NCBI GenBank assembly: GCA_020466095.1
Contig: CM035806.1
Coordinates: 68,995,283 to 69,059,282, forward strand
Direction: 5' to 3'
Source of the DNA: Chlorops oryzae
Taxonomy: Eukaryota > Arthropoda > Insecta > Diptera > Chloropidae
Length of the DNA stretch: 64,000 nt
In this document: piece after piece, positions 35,829 through 45,882 of the stretch
How positions within the stretch are numbered: the stretch's first letter is position 1
How the letters are laid out: each line of letters opens with the position of its first letter
The notes under the pieces: generated by a model
Told to the model about the DNA's origin: nothing
Database searches by the model: none
The model's input: only the letters and a program-made list of their open reading frames with translations
Position numbers and translations under genes: made by a program

Positions 35829-36057
35829 TCGCACCCTTGCTCCTAAACCCATTTCAAATTTTTTATTTTCAACCACATTTTTCTGCAAGAAACTCAACAC
35901 CTAGAAAATTTATGTTTATATAGACTGATGCAGTAGTCAATTAAAAATAAACTAAGTTAAGAAATATAATTATTTTTTGCAAGTTTCAATAGAGAATGAA
36001 TGATTGTTCCAGAAATGCGAAATTTTGAGTTGTACCGATTTAGTAGCAAGGGTGCGA
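35829..36057. mobile_element. TA-target MITE with TCGCACCC ends, copy 2
   Basis: The left end TCGCACCCTTGCTCC and the right end GTAGCAAGGGTGCGA are inverted, with TA on the right and TT on the left. At 229 bases it is shorter than copy 1. The interior shares CACCTAGAAAATT and ACTGATGCAG with copy 3. Confidence 0.65.
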
Positions 36058-36060
36058 TAG

Positions 36061-37044
36061 GTCAACTTACCGAAAAGGAGTACTCTGAGTTACCCCAGAA
36101 CATGACTACTCAAAATGTAGAGTATTTTGTGTAAGATAACTGACCTCTAATTCACCACAGTAGGTCTATTCGTGGAGTAGTTAAATGTGGGAATGGTAAG
36201 GCCTCAATGACAAGCCAATGTTAAGCATTGCATTGCAAGCATTCCAGGTATATCCCAGTTCCATTCGTTTTATTGCGATGGCCAACAGGTAGAAGGAGCT
36301 AGGACTGCATATTCCATTAAAAAATCTTTATTTAATATAAGTAATACTATTCACAGTTAAGTTAGTTTCTATTCTTTATTTTTTATGTAAAGGATGAATA
36401 TTCTTATTTTTTTTTTTTTTCTTTGTTGAAGATATTTTAAGTTTATAATTTTTGTTGCGAAAATAAATATATTGAAAAGATTAAAACTCATTTATCATCA
36501 TCTTCTCCATGTCCAATTAAATGAAAAGTACACATTAAATTAAAACGTATGATGCAACAAAATGTAGCATTCGACATGTAGCGTGCGACAGTGATTAAAA
36601 TAAAATAAAAAACTAAACTGTTTAATATTTTTGAATCAAATAAAAACCAGTTCTAAGATTCATCAATGTACAATATTACAAAATTAGTCGCATTAAAATA
36701 TTGCCTCAAGCTTCGCTGAAATCAGTGGTTGAACTGTTCGCCTCAAAACTGACTTCTGTTTTTGTAGCGTGCGAATGCCTTAGTTTTTTTTTATTATCTT
36801 GAAAACGAACAATTTCCAGAAATCAACCTTAGCACCAATTACAGTGCTAGTCAAGAGCTATAACTTCCGCCATTTGTCCAAATAAAAAAAAAAATTTCGT
36901 ATAAGTATTTCTTTTTCCACTGAGAATGCGGGCGAATGTCGCGTTCGACATCATGGAAATGCCCATATACATTTGTCACTCTTATAGATATTGCGCGGGA
37001 CGGTTCGTGTCAGTTAGAAAGAGATGTTACTCAGTACCTAAAAG
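36061..37044. other. AT-rich repeat-derived DNA, no gene
   Basis: The start (36061-36150; GGAGTACTCTGAG, CATGACTACTCAAAATGTA) is similar to the left part of the element at 60584-61249, so it is a dispersed repeat fragment. Two of the GTAGCGTGCGA motifs lie here. No coding frame. Confidence 0.4.
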
Positions 37045-37261
37045 AACAAGTAAGGGTGTTATAGTCAGGCGAGCCTGACAATAGAATACCCGACACAGAC
37101 ACACATCTTCAAATAATTTTTAATATCAAGAGGTGTGTAAAACCATAAGGGGCCCCATATACCGACTTTTGATAGATTTCTTTATGAAAAATGCCCCTTT
37201 GCCACGCCCACTTTTCCAATTTTTTTGAATTCTAATCGGAGCCTTAGATATACGCTCTAAT

Positions 37262-38606
37262 CATAGAATAAGTAAAAATATAGAAGGAGCGTCTGAACGA
37301 TTGCTTCGTTGCGCATAATACGCGCGGGCGGTAAGGAAGAGGTGGAAGAAACGAAATTCTCTCTCATTCTTAATCCTATTGATGCTCACAGCAGAACCCG
37401 CTCATAACATATTTGCATGGTATGAGCGAAAATAATCTATATTTTGACTTTAAAGTCCTATAACTTTTGATACACCGCTCCGATTTTCATAAAATAAAAA
37501 CTATAAGAAAATTTGAATAATTTGGAAAATGTTATACGCTTACTCTATACAGCTATCTACAAAAGGAAAAAAGTTCGAAACTGACAGAAAATTTCAAGTC
37601 TTCATAAACCTACAATTTCTATTAATTCTCTTCACATTCATAGCTATAAGCAGAGTATGTGTGTACTCGGTGACACCCCAGCCGGAAATGTCCCGGTGAA
37701 ACAATCAATGATTTCAGCAGGACATAGAGCCGCGACTCCTCCCGATTACACACCAACTTTCTAATGAATTTAACACACAAGCAGCATTGGCAGTCATAAG
37801 AGCATATCGCACTCTTGCTAATAAGTCGGCACAATTCAAAATTTTTTTAATCAATTTTTTTATGTTCGATTGCATTTTTCGGTAAGAATCCCAACACCTA
37901 GAAAATTAACACTTATATTTACTGATGCAGCAGTCGATTGAGATTAATACAAGCTTAGAAAAAATATTATTTCTCCTTAGTTTTAAGAGAGATTTGATGA
38001 TTTTCGAGAAATGCAAGATTTTGAATTGTGCCAATTTAGTAGCAAGGGTGCGATATATCACGAGTTGGTCATCGAAAGTGGAGTAGATCTACTCCGTCGT
38101 ATCGATACCTCTATCGATGACAGTGCCATTGGATTTGCGATGGCAATGCCATTGCAATTGAGAAGTACTCAAATTTTCCCCTTCATATCCTTGGTGGAAA
38201 AAATAATTAATTGGTCATTTATGAGAAAAATTCCGGCTGGGTGCTTACAGCTATGAATGTGAAGAGAATTAATAGAAATTGTAGGTTTATGAAGACTTGA
38301 AATTTTCTGTCAGTTACGAACTTTTTTCCTTTTGTAGATAGCTATATAGAGTAAGCGTATAAGATTTTCAAAATTTTTCAAATTTTCTTATAGTTTTTAT
38401 TTTATGAAAATCGGAGTGGCGTATCAAAAGTTATAGGACTTTAAAGTCAAAATATAGATTATTTTCGCTCATACCATGCAAATATGAGCGGGTTCTGCTG
38501 TGGGCATTAATAGTGGAAACAATGAGAGCGGGCTCCACGTGAGGAACCCGCCATACAATTTTCGCTTTGTATGAGACGCTCCTTCTATATTATTACTTAT
38601 TCTATG
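37262..38606. mobile_element. Foldback hAT-type element with 8-bp TSD
   Basis: The ends CATAGAATAAGTAAAAATAT and, inverted, CATAGAATAAGTAATAATAT are flanked by an identical GCTCTAAT (37254-37261, 38607-38614). Arms of several hundred bases are mirrored (for example GACTTTAAAGTCCTATAACT at left and AGTTATAGGACTTTAAAGTC at right). The loop holds the TCGCACCC MITE copy 3. No transposase. Confidence 0.88.
37807..38053. mobile_element. TA-target MITE with TCGCAC ends, copy 3, in a foldback loop
   Basis: TCGCACTCTTGCTAATAAG at left and TTTAGTAGCAAGGGTGCGA at right, TA on both sides (37805-37806, 38054-38055). Copy 2 is its nearest relative. It sits near the centre of the surrounding inverted repeat. 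Confidence 0.7.
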
Positions 38607-38855
38607 GCTCTAATCTTAAGTTCTATTGAAATATTTCGAAAAAATTCAAAACAGACCCTATTACTGGAGGTACCCCTAATAATGGACCGACCAAAAAAAA
38701 TTTTGGGGAGGATGTTTGTGGCTACAAACGAGGCAAAAGTGCCAACTTTTGTTCAAGTCCCATTTGAATTTCGGGTGTAGGAGAGAATTTTCAAAAAACG
38801 CCCCTCTGCCACGCCCACTTTTCCAATTTTTTTAATTCATAGTAATTGCCTTTAA

Positions 38856-39099
38856 CCCTGTAACAGGCCAAATTTAAATTGATAAAAACACAAGTCCAAA
38901 CAGATTTTTAAACTTATTTAACATTGAGGAGCTCAAAAAAGAATATCCCGCACACTATTATTTTCCTTTATAGAGAAGTCAGTAGGAAGAAAAGGCTTTT
39001 AAAGCCGTGGTTACACTTATGAATTTAATTGAAATCGATCTTTGGTGAAAATCAGCTATTTTGAATGTGGACCTTGAGGACCACATTCCGGTTAGAGGG
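38856..39099. mobile_element. piggyBac-type MITE at a TTAA site
   Basis: TTAA flanks both ends (38852-38855, 39100-39103). The ends CCCTGTAACAGG and, inverted, CCCTCTAACCGG match partly. Next to the right end is a hairpin, TGTGGACCT-TGAG-GACCACA. The other DINE B copies show the empty site. Non-coding, 244 bases. Confidence 0.75.
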
Positions 39100-39489
39100 T
39101 TAAACATGTTTAAATATCAACTTTCATCAAAATATATTGAAAAACTCCGATTTTAGAGCAGTTTTTGTTGTTTTCGTAACAGACCCTAGTACTGGAGGTA
39201 CCCCTAAAAATGGTCCGATCGGGTCCATTCTCGAACTTGTTCTTACTCATGTCCCCGTGAGCACGCATACCAAATTTTGTCGAGATAGTTCAACTCCTTC
39301 GATAAGAAAACTGTATACAAACAGACGGATAGACAGACGGACAGACAGACGGACATGTCTAAATCGAATCTGCTGGTGACGCTGATCATTTCTTTATATA
39401 TTTTGTATGGTCTATCTCCACTGGTTCTTGGTGTTACACAAAACCACACAAACGCAATATACCCTCGACACAGAGTGTGTCGGGTATAA

Positions 39490-40212
39490 AATATTCTCAT
39501 TTTGGTCGGTACCCAAGATCGTGGTGTGTACCCAAGACCGGGGTGAGAAGAGCCAAAATGGAAACGAGTGACATATGTATGTATATAGTTATATTTGGCG
39601 TAAATGAAATGTTAATGATAAGTGTTTCCATTATCAATTAACCAATTTGTCATTAGCTAAACAGCAGGTTCCAATTATTTTGAAAATCAGCTGATCTTGA
39701 AAAGTAGAGTTGCATTTTCACTTTTTGGAGATGGCGATACACTCGATATGCAGAATATGGAATGCTACCATATTCATTAAACCTAATTAAAAGTTAATGT
39801 GTCATTACCGTTTCATTATCGGCCAGCGTTTTGTATGGGTAATGACAACTTAATGGCTTCATTAGAGCGGCAATGAGAAAATCCGCTAATTAGCCTAAGT
39901 GAAACCGGTGCATAAATTATCCAACTTAAGTCAGTTTAAGATCGCTTTAGGGATCGCTGGGAATTTTGTTAGCGGTACAGATAAAAAGGCTCAAAGCATA
40001 GATATTCATAAATTTCAAAGTAAGGTAACTGACCCAAATAAGGCCATGCTAACGGTTTTTGCCACAGAGGCGGAAATTGGTTAAACTTAGAGAGAGTTTG
40101 GATCTCAATCACTTTTATTTAACCTTTTCTTTATCCGAAAATGTAAAAAAAGTGCAAAAAAGTGTTTAAAAGTATTCATTTGAGACATTTTAGAAATTGT
40201 CCTTTTTTGACA
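39490..40212. other. Intergenic, nothing recognised
   Basis: A short imperfect duplication of GGTACCCAAGATCG / TGTACCCAAGACCG lies at 39506-39535. A 61-codon frame at 39899-40084 has no recognisable motif. Confidence 0.35.
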
Positions 40213-40214
40213 TA

Positions 40215-41499
40215 TTAGGTGTAGTAAAAAGAAATCCATTATTTTTGCATTAAATTGAGGGCTTTATTTAAGATAGTTAGAATGACCCGATTTAGGTCAA
40301 ATATGCGCCGTTTTGTTCGATAACTTGTTGCCATTTTAAAGGTAATTTCATTATGCCTCTCTCATAGAAGCCCTCGTTCCTATTAGCAAAAAATGAGACA
40401 GTCGAATTTCAGAAGCCTCTCTTGAAGCGAATGTTTCACAGCAAAATTGTTCGCCATGGACAGAACAGATGGTAATCACTTGGTGCCAGGTCCGGACTAT
40501 AAGGTGGATGCAGAAGAACCTCCCAACCAACTCCCGGAGCTTCTGGCGAGTCACTATCGATGTGTGTGGCCTGGCGTTGTCCTGATGGAACACAATTCCT
40601 CTCCTATTGGCCAAAGCTGGCCGCTTATGGGCGATTGCTTCCTTCAGACGGTCCAATTGTTGACAGTAGAGTTCCGAGTTAAGAGTTTTGCCGTATGGGA
40701 GCAGCTCATAGTAGATAATTCCCTGCCAATCCCACCAAACACACAGCAAAACCTTCCTGGCCGTCAATCCTGGCTTGGCCACCGTTTTCGCCGGTTCACC
40801 GTGTTTCGACCACGACCGTTTTCGCTTGACGTTGTCGTAAGTGACCCACTTTTCATCACCAGTCACCAACCGCTTCACAAATGGGTCGATTTTGTTGCGG
40901 TTCAGCAGCGATTCGCAGATGGAAATTCGGTCTATGAGGTTTTTTTTGCGTTAACTCGTGTGGCACCCATACATCGAGCTTCTTTGTGTATCCAGCCTTA
41001 TTCAAATGGTTCCGAACGGTTTTTTGTGCAATCTTTAGCTCTTTTGCAATCGAAACAGTGCTAACATGACGGTCGGACTCGATATTTTCCATGATTTTAT
41101 CGACATTTTCGACAATTGGCTTCCAGTGCGTGGTGCATCCTTGACATCGAAGTTACCGGAACGGAATCGACGAAACCAAAATTGCGCATGATCGGCTGTT
41201 ACAGTATCAGGTCCATTAAACGCTATTCACATTTTCAGCCGCCTGGCTTGCGTTTTCTCCCTTATCGAAGAAAAACTGTAAAATGTAGCGAATTTTCTCT
41301 TTGCTGATGTCCATCTTTGACAAGCTCTCAAACAAAACTGAATCAATCAATCAAAAAAGTGTCAAAAAAGCTTTTTTAGTAGGAACTGTCATCTTTCTAA
41401 TGCCCCCTAGCAGAACACGATCGGACTTATACAACGCGAGATGCAGATAAATAACGCCATCTATTGGAAAAATAATGGATTTCTTTTTACTACACCTAA
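40215..41499 (-). mobile_element. mariner element (DD34D), copy 1, defective
   Basis: The inverted ends TTAGGTGTAGTAAAAAGAAA are identical, with TA duplications at 40213-40214 and 41500-41501. At 1285 bases it is full length for a mariner. The transposase reads right to left and is broken. The closest relative in the window is the copy at 50435-51721. Confidence 0.92.
40305..41311 (-). pseudogene. mariner transposase, frameshifted
   Basis: The N-terminal segment begins MDISKEKIRYILQ near 41311. The helix-turn-helix part (ESDRHVSTVSIAKELKIAQ, 41092-40856) and the catalytic part (VTGDEKWVTYDN, FHQDNARPHTS; 40878-40351) lie in different frames. Frames also change after GRFF near 40520, where the normal block with the third Asp is out of register. 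The C-terminal KWQQVIEQNGAYLT is intact near 40305-40345, which shows what the other copy has lost through stop codons. It makes no active protein, but its terminal repeats are perfect, so it could move in trans. Confidence 0.85.
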
Positions 41500-41596
41500 T
41501 ATTAGGAACCCCATGTCTAAATAAGGCGCAATGCTGATTGCTCTCAAAAACGTGTGAACAAATAAAGAAAAAGATAAAATTATTATTTGATTTCAC

Positions 41597-42645
41597 TATA
41601 CCTTTTCCGAAGGAAAGGGTATATTAAGTTTGGCACGGAGTATGTAACATACCAAAGGAGTCGCGATAGATATAGACATATGTATATATATATTCTTGAT
41701 CAGGGTGACAAGAGGAATCGATCTAGCCATGTCTGTCTGTCTGTCTGTCGGTCACACTTTAGATTTTCGTAATTAACTCCCAAGCCATGAAAGATATCAT
41801 ATTGAAATTTGGCATGGACTTGAATCAGGTAAATGTCCGAAAAACGGCATACAAATTTTTTTCGTAGTCCCTTGGGTCGTGGGAAGTGGTTCAGAAGTTT
41901 CAAAAATCACGATTTTTAACGTTTTTTCGTGAATAACTTGTTTACTATACATCCTAGCTTATTGATGTAGACTTAAGCTTTCGCTGAAAAAAAATTGCGA
42001 CATCGCTATATTTATGGTCATCATCCTACACATTAGAAAAAAACACTCTTTCTCTTATTCTCATGTCTGTATAGAAAAATGATTTTTTTTTTGCTTCTTC
42101 TGATTGTGTATTTTGCCGCCAAATAAAGTCGTCACTTAAGGTTAAAATTTGACCACCATTCGCGAAATTCGCAAAAATTGGATTTTCACTATTTTGAATT
42201 GAGTATTTCGCAGCTAAACAAAATGTCCTCTAACGGTTAAAATTTGATCAAGACCACCATACGCAAAATTCGCGAAAATTTGATTTTCACTTTTTTGAAT
42301 TGAGTATTTCGCAGCTAAACAAAATGTCCTCTAAGGGTTAAAATTTGATCAAGACCACCATCCGCGAAATTCGCGAAAATTTGATTTTCACTATTTTGAA
42401 TTGAGTATTTTGCTGCTAGACAAAATGTCCTCTAACGGTTAAAATTTGACCATGCCCACCATTCGCAAATATTTGTACTTAAATATAATATCGAGTTTGT
42501 GAAGCTAAATCGAAGCACAGATAATGTGTAGCTAGAACAACGAAAAGGGCAGGAATTTTGGTTAAGGTAATGTTTCAACATATTTAAGGCTGAGGAAAAG
42601 GTATGTGTGCAATCGGCTTAGCCGATGTAGACTTCTTTACTTGTT
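41597..42645 (+). mobile_element. DINE-1-like element, family C, copy 3
   Basis: TATACCTTTTCCGAAGG start, GTCT minisatellite (41732-41751), about three 100-base body units, 3' hairpin TCGGC-TTA-GCCGA and CTTCTTTACTTGTT. A deletion near 41965 removes the segment GAAATTTGGTGTGTGTATAG found in copies 1 and 2. Confidence 0.88.
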
Positions 42646-44384
42646 TTAAATATTGTTTCAGATAAAAACTTTAAATAAATACTCTTCTTATATAAAATAA
42701 TATTATTAAAACTCAACGTTGTATGTTCAAGTGCAGGTACAAGGCATTATCGATAATAATTTTGTTAACTTGCTGCCAATTGCAGTGAAAGGCTTTCTTT
42801 CTCATTGTTTTTAACTGCTTGGTGTATTAAGGTCCATTTAGGGCCTCCACAAAATTTTTTTTTCAGGAACCAGTTGCAAGGTGACTATTGTGGGCCTTAT
42901 TAAGACCACTCAATATAATTTCTTCCACAACGTTTTACTCGGAATACAACAAAGCCAGGGTGTTTCTACCAGCCCTTTTATTTTGAATAAAGTCCGACTT
43001 TTGGTATGGGCATCAAGACTTTACAAAATTATCAACCATTATTAGAAAAACGTTGTTTTTGTTCTCACGCAAAATTATATCAAGCACGTTGTTTTCACTT
43101 CTGCCGACTTTGTTGGACGATTACTATTCACTCAGCTACGCAATCGACCCAATTTTTTTTTTTTGCTTTATTAAATAAATATAAACGCTTTAGAACAGGC
43201 CAAAAATCATTATGCTGGAAGTGCTAGAAATATGTTTTCTGAAAATCGGGTCTTATAAAGGCGTTGGCCTTTTTTTGGCTGAACCACCTTATTCAGTCCA
43301 CGGAGTTATGTCTTTATCCCTTTTACGCCACGTGACAGAAACAGTTTTCAGCCTCATCAATAGATCTCCTCAGTTCAAATTTGAATATTCTACGACAACC
43401 CCTAATAATTTCGGCTCTTCTTTATAAGAATTTGTTTCACATGACACATCTCGCAGTGATCGGACACTAACATAGTGATGATGAAACTTTTGAAAAGCCT
43501 TCCTCGTGCAATAATCAGTTCCAACTTCTTTAAAGTTGATAGAGAAGTTGAAAGAAAAAACGAAGGAGAAAAATAGAAAAAACAAAGTTTAGTCAACGAG
43601 GTATCGAATAAATTCGATTTGCATCCAAAAAAGTGTTCATTCGAGGACTAGCGTGAAGTTAGGATACGGCGAGGGGTTCAGTTTTTAACATAATATTATT
43701 AATAGAGTTTTAACATAACAATAACATGCACTTTTGCGGAAAATGTTAAAAAAAGCTTTATTTGCAAAGTTTTGTTGTTAAATAACATTATTGTGCAAAA
43801 CTATGATGTTATATAACATTATTGTGATCTCGATTAACAATTCTGTGGTTGTATGGAAGAGTAGCTTAAGTCAAAAAATGATGGTTCGAGAAAAAGCGCT
43901 TTAAAGTTGCGTATTTCGTATACCTTCCCATGTTAAATGGAATTTTATTGCTTGAATATCTAAATTGTAACAACCAGCGGGCCGATAGCCTCAGAAGCTA
44001 GCGCCTCCTACTTTTTAAAGATTGCGTCTTAATTCATTAAGGCGAAATACACAAATAACAATAATAATAATATTTCTTGAATTAGTTTTTTTAGAAGAAT
44101 GCTAGGGAATGCTGATGCGTCTCTTTGAAGGGAATTCAGTGGTATTAATAACTCATTTTAAGTTAAAGTCGACTTAAGCTACTCTTCCATATGACCACAG
44201 ATTTTAAATCGAACATTTAATAAAAATCGACCGCTTAAAATTCTCTGCCATTGGAAGTTATTCATTATTGAATATCTTTTTTATCGGAAAATTTTGGTAA
44301 ATTTAACACTTCTTGACAATACTGACTTTCGTTAACAGAGACCAGGTTCTTTTTCAATTTTCTTGAAAACTATAAAATAACACT
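42646..44384. other. Intergenic with one unclassified TIR element
   Basis: No coding frame with a recognisable motif. It contains the inverted-repeat element at 43842-44197. The preceding 43690-43840 is a series of AACATAAT/ATAACATTATTG words. Confidence 0.4.
43842..44197. mobile_element. MITE-like element with GGAAGAGTAGCTTAAGTC ends
   Basis: The left end CTGTGGTTGTATGGAAGAGT and the inverted right end CTGTGGTCATATGGAAGAGT match, and both continue into AGCTTAAGTC, about 30 bases with two mismatches. The interior is non-coding. No target duplication could be confirmed, so the class is open. Confidence 0.6.
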
Positions 44385-44532
44385 CGAGACCCTTTTCGAT
44401 GACCACAATGACCACAATTCACGAAATTTGCAAAACACTAACAAAATTGAGACTTTCTGTTTTAATATATTTTAAGCTGAGGAAAAGGTATCTATGCATT
44501 CGGCATAGCCGATGTTAACTTCCTTACTTGTT
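44385..44532 (+). mobile_element. DINE family C, 3' remnant
   Basis: ACCACAATTCACGAAATTTGC, then TTTTAAGCTGAGGAAAAGGTAT and the 3' hairpin TCGGC-ATA-GCCGA with CTTCCTTACTTGTT. Only the last 150 bases of a family C element remain. Confidence 0.75.
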
Positions 44533-45007
44533 TTTTATTACCTGTTATGATCCCGTGTTGTCAATAAAAAAATTAATTTGATGGAATTGGTGAAGTTGCT
44601 TAAATCTCGCATACCCCGTGTGCACTGGCAACTACCGGCTGCTTCAGTCAGGTGGGCCCGTCTTTTAGGTGTACGAGATTCAAAAAAGAAATTTTCGACA
44701 ACGGAGGTTCAAACAAGAAGAATCTGCACACGGTTAATTTTTGCTGCCAGCAATCCAAAAATCGTGATATTTATAGGCTAAGAAAACTAAAGGATTATTA
44801 TGCACGCACACGATGAACGAACTTTGAAACCGTAGCGTCAAATGTAAAGAGCTACGCCACGCCCTCCCTTCCTACGGCCCTTAAGAAAACATGAGCCCCA
44901 ATTGACGACACAATCATTTTTCAAATTTCAGATCGTTAGGTATTTAATTCATTGTTTTTTTTTTCTTAGTCTAAAGATCATAACAATTGAAACTTCATCT
45001 TTTTCTT
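44533..45007. other. Intergenic, no supported gene
   Basis: A 67-codon frame at 44578-44781 starts MMELVKLLKSRIPRVHW. I do not recognise it; its codons look somewhat less AT-rich than the flanks, but no domain is visible. Confidence 0.3.
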
Positions 45008-45882
45008 TTTATACCCGACACACTCTGTGTCGAGGGTATATTGCGTTTGTGTGGTTGTGTGTAACACCCAGAACCAGTTGAGATAGACCATACAAAATTT
45101 ATATAGAAATGATCAGCGTCACCAGGAGATTCGATTTAGACATGTCCGTCCGTCTGTCCGTCTGTCCGTCTGTCCGTCTGTTTGTATACAGTTATCTTAT
45201 CGAAGAAGTTGAGCTATCTTGACAAAATTTGGTATGCGTGCTCACGGGGACATGAGTAAGAACAGGTTCGAGAATGGACCCGATCGGACCATTTTTAGGG
45301 GTACCTCCAGTACTAGGGTCTGTTACGAAAATCACAAAAACTGCTCTAAACTCGAAGTTTTTCAACATATTTTGATGAAACTTGATATTTGAACATGTTT
45401 CAAGGCAAGTAATACGATTTCGAAAAATTTTAAAAGTGGGCGTGGCAGAAGGGCGTTTTTCGAAAATTGCCTCCTACACCCGAACTTCAAATGGGATTTG
45501 AACAAAAGTTGGCACTTATGCTTCTTTTGTAGCCATAATCATCCTTCCAAAAAATTTCCTAGATCGGTCCATTATTAAGGGTACCTCCAGTACTAGGGTC
45601 TGTCACAAAAATCCCAAAACTGCCTCAAAATCGGACTTTTTCCAAATATTTCAATTAAACTTAGGATTTGAGCATATATTTAAGCCTCCGATTAGAATTC
45701 CAAAAAATTGGAAAAGTGGGCGTGGCAGAGGGGCAGTTTTCATAAAGAAATATAACAAAAGTCGGTGTATTGGGCCCCATATGGCCTTAAACACCTCTTG
45801 ATATTAAAAATTATTTGAACACGTGTGACTGTGTCGGGTATTCTATTGTCAGGCTCGCCTGACTATAACACCCTTACTTGTT
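45008..45882 (+). mobile_element. DINE-1-like element, family B, copy 5
   Basis: Complete: TATACCCGACACACTC... 5' hairpin, GTCC/GTCT minisatellite (45144-45182), two body units with GGTACCTCCAGTACTAGG, 3' hairpin GTCAGGC-TCG-CCTGAC and ACCCTTACTTGTT. Together with copy 3 it is the cleanest family B copy here. Confidence 0.88.

Larger units (their letters stand above)
30989..36965. mobile_element. Possible TA-flanked host element holding a hAT and a MITE
   Basis: The left end TGGGCATTTCCA (30989) is inverted at the right end, TGGAAATGCCCA (ending 36965), with TA on both outer sides. Without the hAT at 31120-35391 it would be about 1.7 kb. Its right half carries four copies of GTAGCGTGCGA(C)A (35628, 35792, 36578, 36763) and a variant, ATGTCGCGTTCGACAT, beside the right end. 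The TIR is short, so the boundaries are tentative. Confidence 0.5.
37045..39489 (-). mobile_element. DINE-1-like element, family B, copy 4, split by two insertions
   Basis: Reversed: the 3' hairpin GTCAGGC-GAG-CCTGAC is at the left and ACACAGAGTGTGTCGGGTATAA at the right. Comparison with the uninterrupted copies shows two inserts with their own target duplications: a foldback element at 37262-38606 and a TTAA MITE at 38856-39099. The GACA/GACG minisatellite is short (about 39326-39356). Confidence 0.88.

Noticed and set aside
40447..41064. 205-codon frame on the + strand, and the similar - strand frames at 50980-51514
   Set aside because: They are antisense shadows of mariner transposase copies; the sense strand has all catalytic motifs.
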